Shown: positions 16,432 through 22,721 of the stretch, piece by piece
Layout: every line of letters begins with the position of its first letter
Position numbering within the stretch: the stretch's first letter is position 1
Assembly: GCA_035650255.1 (NCBI GenBank)
Contig: DASRIA010000094.1
Span: 1 to 25,898, forward strand
Direction of reading: 5' to 3'
Length of the DNA stretch: 25,898 nucleotides
DNA from: DASRIA01 sp035650255
GTDB taxonomy: Bacteria > Actinomycetota > Thermoleophilia > Solirubrobacterales > JBBDJG01
Made by a program: the position numbers and the translations under genes
Notes under the pieces: generated by a model
The model's database searches: none
What the model was told of the DNA's origin: nothing
Seen by the model: only the letters and a program-made list of their open reading frames with translations

Positions 16432-16484
16432 GGGCTTCGCCCGCCTAAAGTCATGTGCTTCGCGCCTCCGCCGCTCGCAGGGAA
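16432..16484. repeat. Dispersed ~53-base repeat, copy A
   Basis: This stretch, starting GGGCTTCGCCC, aligns without gaps over most of its length with 17899-17951, same orientation. The two share GGGCTTCGCCC and TGCTTCGCGCCT at identical spacing. Copy A overlaps the 3' end and stop codon of the methyltransferase gene and the gap before pheS. Similarity is partial, so it looks like a decayed member of a dispersed repeat family. Confidence 0.6.
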
Positions 16485-17197
16485 TATTCGTAGAGGCAGA
16501 GCGTCGCGGTCATCGCGACGTTGAGCGAGTCCGCGCTCCCGACCGGGACATGGGCCGTCCGGTCGCAGGCCGCGACGATCTCGGCGGGGAGGCCCGTGCG
16601 CTCGGCTCCCAGGACGAACATCGGGGCGCGGTCGAGCGGCAGCTCCCGCAGGGCGGCGCCCTCCCGCGGCACCAGCGCCACCGCGAGACCGGCGGCGGCG
16701 CGCGCCTGCTCCCAGGAGGCCCGCACGACCGGCTGGCCGAAGATGGCGCCCATCGCGGCCCGGACGGCCTTGGGGCCGAACGGGTCCGCCGTTTGCGGGC
16801 TGAGCACCACCTGGCCCGCGCCGAACGCCTGGGCCGCGCGGATGATCGTGCCGACGTTGCCCGGGTCCGCGACGTCGTGGAGGTAGACCGACGGCACGTC
16901 CAGCTCGGACCAGACCTGCCGCCAAACGCCGACGACCCGCGAGCCGCTCCCCAGCGTGCCGGCCGCGTCCAGCGCCTCGCGCTCGACGGCGACCTGCTCC
17001 ACGTCGTGCGGCAGCGCGGGCGCCGCCGCAGCGTCGAAGTAGACCGTCTCGGGCACGTGGCCGTGATTCAGCGCGGCGGCCAGCATGTCCTCCCCCTCGG
17101 CGAGGAACAGGCCCGTGTGATCGCGGTGCTTGCGTTCGTGCAGCTTCCGCAGCTCCTTCAGGCGGGGATTGCTCTTGCTTGTGATCGGTTCTGTCAT
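16451..17197 (-). CDS. TrmH/SpoU-family RNA 2'-O-methyltransferase
   Basis: A 248-residue SPOUT methyltransferase. The N-terminal substrate-binding domain (about 1-95) begins ITSKSNPRLKELRKLHERKHRDHTGLFLAEG. The knotted catalytic domain carries the three family motifs. Motif 1 is LHDVADPGNVGTIIRAAQAFGA with its conserved Asn and Arg, motif 2 is MFVLGAERTGLP, and motif 3 is VPVGSADSLNVAMTATLCLYE. It should methylate a ribose in rRNA or tRNA using S-adenosylmethionine. A TsnR/TrmH gene at this place after rplT is the usual actinobacterial order. A terminator sits 14 bases before its start, so it depends on read-through or its own weak promoter. Confidence 0.92.
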   Translation of the reverse strand: MTEPITSKSNPRLKELRKLHERKHRDHTGLFLAEGEDMLAAALNHGHVPETVYFDAAAAPALPHDVEQVAVEREALDAAGTLGSGSRVVGVWRQVWSELDVPSVYLHDVADPGNVGTIIRAAQAFGAGQVVLSPQTADPFGPKAVRAAMGAIFGQPVVRASWEQARAAAGLAVALVPREGAALRELPLDRAPMFVLGAERTGLPAEIVAACDRTAHVPVGSADSLNVAMTATLCLYEYSLRAAEARST

Positions 17198-17210
17198 TGG
17201 CTCATGAACG

Positions 17211-17243
17211 AAAAAGGGCGGCTGACCTGCCGGTCGCCGCCCT
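17211..17243 (-). terminator. Intrinsic terminator after rplT
   Basis: On the minus strand, AGGGCGGC (17243-17236) pairs perfectly with GCCGCCCT (17222-17215). An inner GACC/GGTC stem sits around a GGCA loop, and a T-run follows immediately at 17215-17211. It lies between the rplT stop and the methyltransferase start. It should end most rpmI-rplT transcripts and may act as an attenuator for the methyltransferase-pheST-arg genes. Confidence 0.9.
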
Positions 17244-17269
17244 GGGGGTCTGCCTTCGTCCGAGGTGGA

Positions 17270-17644
17270 TCAAGATCCGGCCGCGGACACCTCCAGGGCC
17301 TGCTTGGCTCGCTCGGCAAATCGCCGGAATGTCTCGGGGTCGTGCACGGCGACGTCCGCCAGCATCTTGCGGTTGACGTCCACCTCGGCCATGCGCAGGC
17401 CGGCCATCATGCGGCTGTAGGTGAGGCCCTCGCGCCGGGCGGCGGCGTTGATGCGCACGATCCACAGCCCGCGGAAGTCGCGCTTGCGGTTGCGCCGGTC
17501 GCGGTACGCGTACGCGTCCGACTTCATCACCTGCTCCTTGGCGCGGCGGTAGCTGGAGTGCTTCTCGCCGCGGTAGCCCTTGGCCCGCTCGAGAGTCGCG
17601 CGCCGCTTCTTGCGCGCGTTGACGGAGCGCTTGACGCGGGTCAT
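17270..17644 (-). CDS. rplT: 50S ribosomal protein L20
   Basis: A 124-residue L20, binding 23S rRNA early in large-subunit assembly. MTRVKRSVNARKKRRATLERAKGYRG is the basic N-terminal rRNA-binding tail. The globular part has SSYRRAKEQVMKSDAYAYRDRRNRKRDFRGLWIVRINAAARREGLTYSRMMAGL, an almost textbook match. The ATG overlaps the rpmI stop as ATGA. In Firmicutes and E. coli, L20 represses its own operon by binding leader or mRNA structures. The infC leader further upstream is a candidate for such control here, although infC is not adjacent. Confidence 0.98.
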   Translation of the reverse strand: MTRVKRSVNARKKRRATLERAKGYRGEKHSSYRRAKEQVMKSDAYAYRDRRNRKRDFRGLWIVRINAAARREGLTYSRMMAGLRMAEVDVNRKMLADVAVHDPETFRRFAERAKQALEVSAAGS

Positions 17645-17850
17645 TGCGCGCCCTTCCCGCCGGCCAGCAGCTTCTTCACCTCGCCGCTGTCGGCGTCGGT
17701 GATGTGAACCGGCCGCCCCAGGTGGCGCTTGCGCTTCGCCGGCTTCTTGCCCATGTTGTGGGACGTGAAGGAGTGACGGGCCAGGATCTTGCCCGTGGCC
17801 GTCTTGCGAAAGCGCTTTTTCGCGCCCGAATGTGTCTTCATCTTGGGCAT
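17641..17850 (-). CDS. rpmI: 50S ribosomal protein L35
   Basis: A 69-residue L35 of the large ribosomal subunit. MPKMKTHSGAKKRFRKTATGKILARHSFTSHNMGKKPAKRKRHLG is a clear match, including the basic MKTHSGAKKRF start. The open frame runs 37 codons further upstream, but those residues come from the repeat at 17899-17951 and are not part of the protein. GAGG lies five bases before the ATG at 17850. It forms an overlapping pair with rplT. Normally infC is directly upstream; here an RTX gene and an acetyltransferase gene intervene. Confidence 0.98.
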   Translation of the reverse strand: MPKMKTHSGAKKRFRKTATGKILARHSFTSHNMGKKPAKRKRHLGRPVHITDADSGEVKKLLAGGKGAQ

Positions 17851-17898
17851 CGAGACCTCGCTATTGAAGCAGATGGGCAAAAGTGCCTGGAACGTCTG

Positions 17899-17951
17899 GG
17901 GCTTCGCCCACCCGAAGCCCTCTGCTTCGCGCCTGCGGCGGCTCGCCGGAA
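17899..17951. repeat. Dispersed ~53-base repeat, copy B, with hairpin
   Basis: The second copy of the element seen at 16432-16484. This copy begins with a perfect hairpin, GGGCTTCG (17899-17906) and CGAAGCCC (17913-17920) around a 6-base loop, then TGCTTCGCGCCTGCGGCGG. It lies in the divergent gap between rpmI and the RTX gene, within the probable 5' leader of rpmI. On the minus strand it reads as an open frame (RRREAEGFGWAKP), which extends rpmI spuriously. Confidence 0.6.
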
Positions 17952-17980
17952 CAACCGGCACATCGGTCGGGCGCCGTGGC

Positions 17981-17986
17981 TATGTT
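17981..17986 (+). promoter_or_regulatory. Possible -10 box of the RTX gene
   Basis: TATGTT is a good TAnnnT -10 hexamer about 34 bases before the ATG at 18020. It leaves a short leader that includes the GAGGAGG ribosome binding site. No convincing -35 box is seen. Confidence 0.45.
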
Positions 17987-18019
17987 GGCCCCGTTCAATC
18001 AGCGAGGAGGATCGCGACG

Positions 18020-18985
18020 ATGAGGCTGACTACGCTCAGCATTGCGCTGGCCGTGACCGTCATGGTGACGATGTCCGTGGCGCTGGCGGCAAGCATACGC
18101 GGCACCAACCGCGGTGAGCGGCTGGTCGGGACCGACGGGTCCGACTACATCAAGGCGCGCAGCGGGAACGACAGCGTCCGGGCCCAGGGCGGCGACGACA
18201 TCGTGTCGGCGGGCCGGGGCCGCGACCGCGCGAGCGGCGGCAGCGGAGACGACAAGATCACCGGAGGGCGCGGATCCGACGCCGACCGGCTGTACGGAGG
18301 GTCCGGCAACGACAAGCTGCGCGGCAACTCGGGCGACGACTTCATCAGCGCCGGCACGGGGCGCGACTTCGTGTACGGGAACCCGGGCAACGACGTGATC
18401 AACGGGTGGACGGGCAAGGACTTCATCGCCGGCAACGCGGGCGACGACACGCTCAGCGGAGGCGACGAGAACGCCGACGAGGTATACGCCGGCCCCGGCA
18501 ACGACACCGTCAAGGGCGGCGGGGGCAGCGACCGCCTGCACGGCGGCGACGGCAACGACCGCATGCAGGGCGACAACCTCACCGACCTCATGTCGGGCGG
18601 GCTGGGGGACGACACGCAGATCGGCGGCGCGGGCTCCGACACGATCTTCGCCAACCGCGGCGTGGACGAGTCGTTCGGCGGCTCCGGCAACGACAAGCTG
18701 TGGGCGCTCGCGAGCGCCGACGTGCCACTGGCGGGCGTCGACACGCTCCACGGCGAGGACGGCAACGACACGTTCTACACGCGCGACGGCGAGCCGGACA
18801 ACGTCGACTGCGGGACCGGCACCAAGGACCGCGCCGTGCTGGACGGCGTGGACGTGATCGTGGACGCGACCGCCGCGAACCCGAAGGGCTCCTGCGAAAC
18901 CGTCACCCGCGCCGCGCCGAAGGCGAAGGAAGACGCGCAGGAGAACAACCGCGAGTCACCGGCCGACGACCGCGAAGAGGGCTGA
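18020..18985 (+). CDS. Secreted RTX (hemolysin-type calcium-binding) repeat protein
   Basis: A protein of 321 residues. Residues 1-24 (MRLTTLSIALAVTVMVTMSVALAA) are a Sec signal peptide. From about 35 to 275 there are more than a dozen GGxGxDxhx nonapeptides in a near-continuous row, for example SGGSGDDKITGG, YGGSGNDKLRG, GGDGNDRM and GGSGNDKLW. Such repeats fold into a calcium-filled beta roll. The end has EPDNVDCGTGTKDRAVLDGVD, a common cap in actinobacterial versions, then a charged tail (KAKEDAQENNRESPADDREEG). No enzyme domain is present. The start is the ATG with GAGGAGG eight bases upstream. Its position between infC and rpmI is unusual. Confidence 0.93.
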   Translation: MRLTTLSIALAVTVMVTMSVALAASIRGTNRGERLVGTDGSDYIKARSGNDSVRAQGGDDIVSAGRGRDRASGGSGDDKITGGRGSDADRLYGGSGNDKLRGNSGDDFISAGTGRDFVYGNPGNDVINGWTGKDFIAGNAGDDTLSGGDENADEVYAGPGNDTVKGGGGSDRLHGGDGNDRMQGDNLTDLMSGGLGDDTQIGGAGSDTIFANRGVDESFGGSGNDKLWALASADVPLAGVDTLHGEDGNDTFYTRDGEPDNVDCGTGTKDRAVLDGVDVIVDATAANPKGSCETVTRAAPKAKEDAQENNRESPADDREEG

Positions 18986-18992
18986 CGGCGAG

Positions 18993-19035
18993 GTGGCAGC
19001 TCTCGACCGCGCCATAGGCGGTCGAGAGCTGCCAC
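18993..19035. repeat. Perfect palindromic repeat, copy 2
   Basis: GTGGCAGCTCTCGACCGC (18993-19010) pairs without mismatch with 19018-19035 around a 7-base loop. It fills the gap between two convergent genes and its last base is part of the acetyltransferase stop codon. It can fold identically from either strand, so it could end both transcripts, although no T-run follows. It is the same family as the copy at 1037-1077. Confidence 0.9.
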
Positions 19036-19538
19036 TACGGCTGGGTGGCGTCGCGGCGCCAGACCGCGAACTCGGTCAGCGCGCCCTTGAACTCCCGCAG
19101 CTCGCGGCGGCGCTCCGCGTAGCCGGCGCGCCGGGCAACCCCGGCGGACGGGGCGTTGTCGGGGGAGATCACGACCTCCACGTACGGAAGCGACAACTCC
19201 TCGAGGCCCAGATGCGTGATCAGCTCGAGCGCGCGGGCGGCGACTCCGCCCCGCCGCGCGTCGGGCGCCACGTAATAGCCCGCGTCGCCGTACGGCTCCG
19301 GCCCGCCGCGGACGCGCAGCGCCGCCGATCCGACCACTCGGTCCTCCGCCTCACGCACCACCACCAGGTGCAGGCCCGTGCCGCGCGCGCGCTCGACGGC
19401 GGCCAGCGCGATCCAGGCGTGCGCATCCTCCAGCGTGTAGGGGGAAGGCACGTTCGTCCAGCGCGCGATCTCGGGATCCGCGCAGATCTCGGCGATGCGC
19501 CTGGCATCCCGCTCCTGCGGCGGCCGTAGCCGGATCAC
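19035..19538 (-). CDS. GNAT acetyltransferase, RimJ/RimL-like
   Basis: A 167-residue protein with the GNAT fold. IRLRPPQERDARRIAEICADPEIARW is the RimJ/RimL-type start. The acetyl-CoA loop is YYVAPDARRGGVAARALELI (R-R-G-G-x-A), and ISPDNAPSAGVARRAGY forms the last strand and helix typical of N-acetyltransferases acting on protein N-termini or small molecules. The start is a GTG at 19538, 43 bases after the infC stop, with only a weak GGACGG upstream. It is probably co-transcribed with infC. The substrate is unknown. The stop codon overlaps the palindrome. Confidence 0.85.
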   Translation of the reverse strand: MIRLRPPQERDARRIAEICADPEIARWTNVPSPYTLEDAHAWIALAAVERARGTGLHLVVVREAEDRVVGSAALRVRGGPEPYGDAGYYVAPDARRGGVAARALELITHLGLEELSLPYVEVVISPDNAPSAGVARRAGYAERRRELREFKGALTEFAVWRRDATQP

Positions 19539-19581
19539 GCCGTCCGTAAGACCGTCCGGCGGCAGCGCCAGCGCCGTGGAG

Positions 19582-20310
19582 CTACCCCGTCTTGGAGGAC
19601 TGCTCGGGCGCGACCTCGGCCGGCGGGGCCTCGGCCTCTGGCGCAGGCGTCTCTGCCGCAGGCGCTTCTGCCGCAGGCTCTGGCGCAGGCGTGTTGGCCG
19701 CAGGCGCCTCGGCAGCCGCGGGCGCAGCCTCCCCCTCCGCGGGGCGGTCCGGCTTGCGCACCGGGGCCTTGACGGGCGCCAGGATCATGATCATGTTGCG
19801 CCCCTCCTGGTTGGGCCGCTGCTCGATCGTGCCGAACTCGGCCAGCTCGTCGGCGACCTTGCGCAGCAGTGCCTCGCCGCGCTCCGGGTGCGCCATCTCA
19901 CGGCCGCGGAACATGATCGTGACCTTCACCTTCTGGCCGTGCTTGAGGAACCGCAGGATGTGGCCCTTCTTGGTCTCGTAGTCGTGCGTCGCGATCTTGG
20001 GACGCAGCTTCATCTCGCGCACCGTCACCTGCTGCTGGTGCTTGCGGGCCGCCTTCTTCTTCTGCTCCTGCTCGTACTTGTACTTCGAGTAGTCGAGCAC
20101 GCGGCAGACGGGCGGGCGCGCCTCGGGTGCGATCTCGACCAGGTCGAGGTCGCGCTCGCGCGCGTAGTTGAGGGCGTCGTCCACCTTCATGACGCCGATC
20201 TGCTCGCCCTTCTCGTCAACGAGCCGCACCTCGGGGACACGGATGCGCTCGTTGATCCGGGTCGTGTCCCGCTCCGGCGGGCGCCGGTCGAACCTGCGCG
20301 GGATCGGCAC
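19582..20310 (-). CDS. infC: Translation initiation factor IF-3 with Ala/Pro/Glu-rich tail
   Basis: This factor binds the 30S subunit and checks start codons and initiator tRNA. The N-domain has RINERIRVPEVRLVDEKGEQIGVM and ALNYARERDLDLVEIAPEARPPVCRVLDYSKYKYEQEQK. The C-domain has VREMKLRPKIATHDYETKKGHILRFLKHGQKVKVTIMFRGREM and ends with RNMIMILAPVK near residue 181. A further 60 residues form a low-complexity PAPEPAAEAPAAE tail absent from typical IF3. The start is uncertain. The GTG at 20310 has no Shine-Dalgarno. An ATC at 20304 is an alternative, since infC genes often use AUU/AUC/AUA. An attenuator-like leader precedes it. Confidence 0.96.
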   Translation of the reverse strand: MPIPRRFDRRPPERDTTRINERIRVPEVRLVDEKGEQIGVMKVDDALNYARERDLDLVEIAPEARPPVCRVLDYSKYKYEQEQKKKAARKHQQQVTVREMKLRPKIATHDYETKKGHILRFLKHGQKVKVTIMFRGREMAHPERGEALLRKVADELAEFGTIEQRPNQEGRNMIMILAPVKAPVRKPDRPAEGEAAPAAAEAPAANTPAPEPAAEAPAAETPAPEAEAPPAEVAPEQSSKTG

Positions 20311-20421
20311 TAGCTAGTCACTGAGAAAAAAACCGCCCGTCCGTAAGCGGACGGCCGGGTCAGGAGAGGGATGGGCACGCGCAGGAGCGCTACCGCTGCG
20401 GTTTGAAAGTGCCAATCAATG
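20311..20421 (-). promoter_or_regulatory. infC leader RNA with foldable multibranch element
   Basis: If transcription begins about seven bases after the -10 at 20428-20433, infC has a leader of about 110 bases. GGCAC (20413-20409) can pair with GTGCC (20378-20374). That stem encloses two small hairpins, ACCG/CGGT near 20402-20392 and GCGC/GCGC at 20390-20379. The intrinsic terminator follows, then only about 14 bases to the start codon. This is the arrangement of a transcription attenuator. The family (L20-type leader or another) is not determined. Confidence 0.6.
20325..20360 (-). terminator. Intrinsic terminator between thrS and infC (likely attenuator)
   Basis: On the minus strand, CCGTCCG (20354-20348) and CGGACGG (20343-20337) form a 7-bp stem around CTTA, with extra outer pairs. 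GCGG and a run of seven T residues follow, ending near 20325. It lies downstream of the infC promoter candidate and 14 bases before the GTG. It can therefore end thrS transcripts and also stop infC transcripts early. Confidence 0.88.
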
Positions 20422-20427
20422 GATGCG

Positions 20428-20453
20428 AGTATAGCGGCGGCAGGACCGTCAAA
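20428..20453 (-). promoter_or_regulatory. Candidate infC promoter overlapping the thrS stop codon
   Basis: TATACT at 20433-20428 (minus) is a near-perfect -10 in very GC-rich DNA. TTTGAC at 20453-20448 is a good -35 and contains the TGA of thrS. The spacer is about 14 bases, shorter than the usual 17, so the -10 is the stronger evidence. Confidence 0.55.
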
Positions 20454-22368
20454 GTGATTCACCGCGGATTCGATCGGCAGCGGCGGAAAGCGGCATTAGC
20501 CCCAGATCTCCCTCCCCATGGCGGCGTACGGACGCGCCCGCCTGCTCCAGCTCCTTGTCGCCCACCACCAGCATGTACGGGACCTTCGCGAGCTCCGCGT
20601 CGCGAATCTTCCGCCCGACCGACTCCGAGCGGTCGTCGAGCTCCACGCGGACACCGGCGTCGTGCAGCTCGCGCTCGACCCGCTGCGCGTACTCGACGTG
20701 GCGATCGGCGATCGGGAGCACCTTCGCCTGGACCGGTGCAAGCCACACCGGGAACTCGCCGCCGTGGTGCTCGATCAGGATGCCGAGGAAGCGCTCCATC
20801 GACCCGAGCAGCGCGCGGTGGATCATCACCGGGGTGCGCTGCGTGTCCTCCGCGTCCGTGTAGGTGAGGCCGAACCGCTCCGGCATGAAGAAGTCCACCT
20901 GGCAGGTTCCGCACTGCCAGCTGCGGCCGAGCGCGTCGGTGATGTGGAAGTCGACCTTGGGGCCGTAGAACGCGCCGTCGCCGGGGTTGACCTGATACTC
21001 GCGGCCCATCTCATCGAGTGCCTGCGCGAGCGCGCGCTCCGCCGCATCCCACTGCTCGGCCGTGCCGATTGACTTCTCCGGCCGCGTCGACAGCTCGACG
21101 CGCACGTCCTCGAACCCGAACAGCGCGTACAGCTCGTCGATCGCCTCGGTGATCGCGCGCGTCTCGGGGACGATCTGCTCCTCGGTGCAGAACACGTGCC
21201 CGTCGTCCTGCGTGAACGCGCGCACGCGCAGCAGCCCGTGCAGCACGCCCTCGCGCTCGTTGCGGGTGCAGAGCCCGAACTCCGCCAGCCGCATGGGCAG
21301 CTCGCGGTACGAGTGGCGGCCGGCCGAGTAGACCAGGCAGGCGCCCGGGCAGTTCATCGGCTTGAGGGCGAACTCGCGCGCGTCTTCGTCGCCCGAGCGC
21401 GTGAAGAACATGTTCTCGCGGTAGTTGTCGAAGTGGCCCGAGCGCTTCCACAGGTCGACGTCGAGCACGTGCGGCGTGCGGATCTCGCCGTAGCCGCCAC
21501 GACCGACGTGCTCACGCAGCACGCGCTGGATCTCGTTCACGAGGACCGTCCCGTTGGGCAGGTAGAACGGCATGCCCGGCGCCTCGTCGCGCAGCAGGAA
21601 CAGCCCCAGCTGCGGGCCCAGCCGGCGGTGGTCGCGGGCCCTTGCCTGTTCCAGCATCTCGAGGTGCCGTTCCAGGTCCTGCTTGGACAGGAACGCGGTG
21701 CCGTAGATGCGGGTCAGCATCTTGTTGCGCTCGTCGCCGCGCCAGTACGCGCCGGCCACCGACAGCAGCTTGAAGGCCTTGATGCGACCGGTCGAGGGCG
21801 CATGAGGGCCGCGGCACAGGTCGGTGAAGGGCCCGTTGCGGTACAGCGAGACCGTCTCGACGCCCTCGTTCGCGACCAGGTCCCGGATCAGCTCCACCTT
21901 GTAGTCCTGACCCTCGGCCTCGAACCGCTGCAGCGCCTCGTCCGCGGGCACGTCGGTGCGCTCGAACGCCTCGTCCGCGGCCACGTGCTCGCGCATGCGC
22001 TCCTCGATCCCCGCGAGGTCCTCGTCGGAGACCTTCACCCCCTCCGGGAACTCGAAGTCGTAGTAGAAGCCGTTCTCGATCGGCGGTCCGATCGAGATCT
22101 TGGTGCCCGGATAGAGCTCCATCACGGCGGTCGCCATCACGTGGGCCGCGTCGTGGCGGATCAGCTCGAGGGCGTCGGGGCTGCGATCCGTCACGACCTC
22201 GACCTGCTCGCCGTCGGGGAGCGGCGCCGTGAGGTCCGCGACGTGACCGTCCACCCTCACCGCGAGCGCGGCCTTGGCCAGTCCGGGGCCGATCTCACGG
22301 GCGAGATCCGCGCCGGTGGCGCCGTCCGGCAGCTCCTTCGAGGTGTTGTCGGGGAGGGTGACCTTCAT
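20449..22368 (-). CDS. thrS: Threonyl-tRNA synthetase
   Basis: A 639-residue class II synthetase charging tRNA-Thr. It has a TGS domain at 1-61 and an editing domain at 62-225 with HDAAH (His72, His76) and DLCRGPH (Cys185, His189). The catalytic core has the zinc ligands Cys340 (MNCPG), His391 (FTQDDGHVFC) and a later His in MIHRALLGSMERFLGILIEHHGG. A C-terminal anticodon domain begins near PVWLAPVQAKVLPIADRH. Motif MNCPGH reads MNCPGA here, an uncommon change next to a zinc ligand. TAGCAT eight bases before the ATG suggests a leaderless or very short leader, and no Shine-Dalgarno is clear. It is followed by the infC promoter and terminator. Confidence 0.97.
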   Translation of the reverse strand: MKVTLPDNTSKELPDGATGADLAREIGPGLAKAALAVRVDGHVADLTAPLPDGEQVEVVTDRSPDALELIRHDAAHVMATAVMELYPGTKISIGPPIENGFYYDFEFPEGVKVSDEDLAGIEERMREHVAADEAFERTDVPADEALQRFEAEGQDYKVELIRDLVANEGVETVSLYRNGPFTDLCRGPHAPSTGRIKAFKLLSVAGAYWRGDERNKMLTRIYGTAFLSKQDLERHLEMLEQARARDHRRLGPQLGLFLLRDEAPGMPFYLPNGTVLVNEIQRVLREHVGRGGYGEIRTPHVLDVDLWKRSGHFDNYRENMFFTRSGDEDAREFALKPMNCPGACLVYSAGRHSYRELPMRLAEFGLCTRNEREGVLHGLLRVRAFTQDDGHVFCTEEQIVPETRAITEAIDELYALFGFEDVRVELSTRPEKSIGTAEQWDAAERALAQALDEMGREYQVNPGDGAFYGPKVDFHITDALGRSWQCGTCQVDFFMPERFGLTYTDAEDTQRTPVMIHRALLGSMERFLGILIEHHGGEFPVWLAPVQAKVLPIADRHVEYAQRVERELHDAGVRVELDDRSESVGRKIRDAELAKVPYMLVVGDKELEQAGASVRRHGEGDLGLMPLSAAADRIRGESL

Positions 22369-22376
22369 CTCGCGTG

Positions 22377-22382
22377 ATGCTA
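22377..22382 (-). promoter_or_regulatory. Candidate -10 box for thrS
   Basis: TAGCAT on the minus strand fits TAnnnT exactly and ends eight bases before the thrS ATG. This would give a leader of zero to two bases. No strong -35 is seen upstream. Confidence 0.5.
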
Positions 22383-22721
22383 ACGGGAGGTCTCCGCGTC
22401 ACCGGAGGGGGCCGCGGGGACCGACTTCCGGCGCCGGGGCCCCGAACTTCCCGCGCCGGGTGCGAGGGGTGCACGCGACGGCACATCGTTCGCACGCGCA
22501 CCCGCTCCGGCCGCCGGCAAACCACCGCTTTCGCCCGAATCCACCCCCGCGGCGTGGTGGGTCAGGGATCAGTGACCAATGTCACGGAGCGGTCCCGCCG
22601 TCGCAACTTCCCCGGACTGAGAGGGTTCCTGGCCCCGGTGCGCCGCGCTCCGGCGCCAACCGGCCCGGTCAATTTCGTGACAACCCGCACGAGCAACTGA
22701 CGGATCGTCAAGGAATGCTGC
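22383..22721. other. Intergenic stretch, no gene recognised
   Basis: This divergent gap between thrS and the Rpf-like gene holds no frame on either strand with a family resemblance or a convincing start. It contains thrS upstream sequence and otherwise GC-rich sequence. I see no tRNA, known riboswitch or insertion element in it. Confidence 0.6.

Noticed and set aside
18150..18800. Tandem DNA repeats or a CRISPR-like array in the RTX gene
   Set aside because: The periodicity follows the protein nonapeptides with varied codons. Units are not identical and have no spacers.
20371..20413. tRNA-like sequence (AGCGGTAGCGC) near the infC leader
   Set aside because: There is no T-loop, no anticodon stem and no acceptor pairing of tRNA size on either strand. 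The pairs are better explained as leader hairpins.
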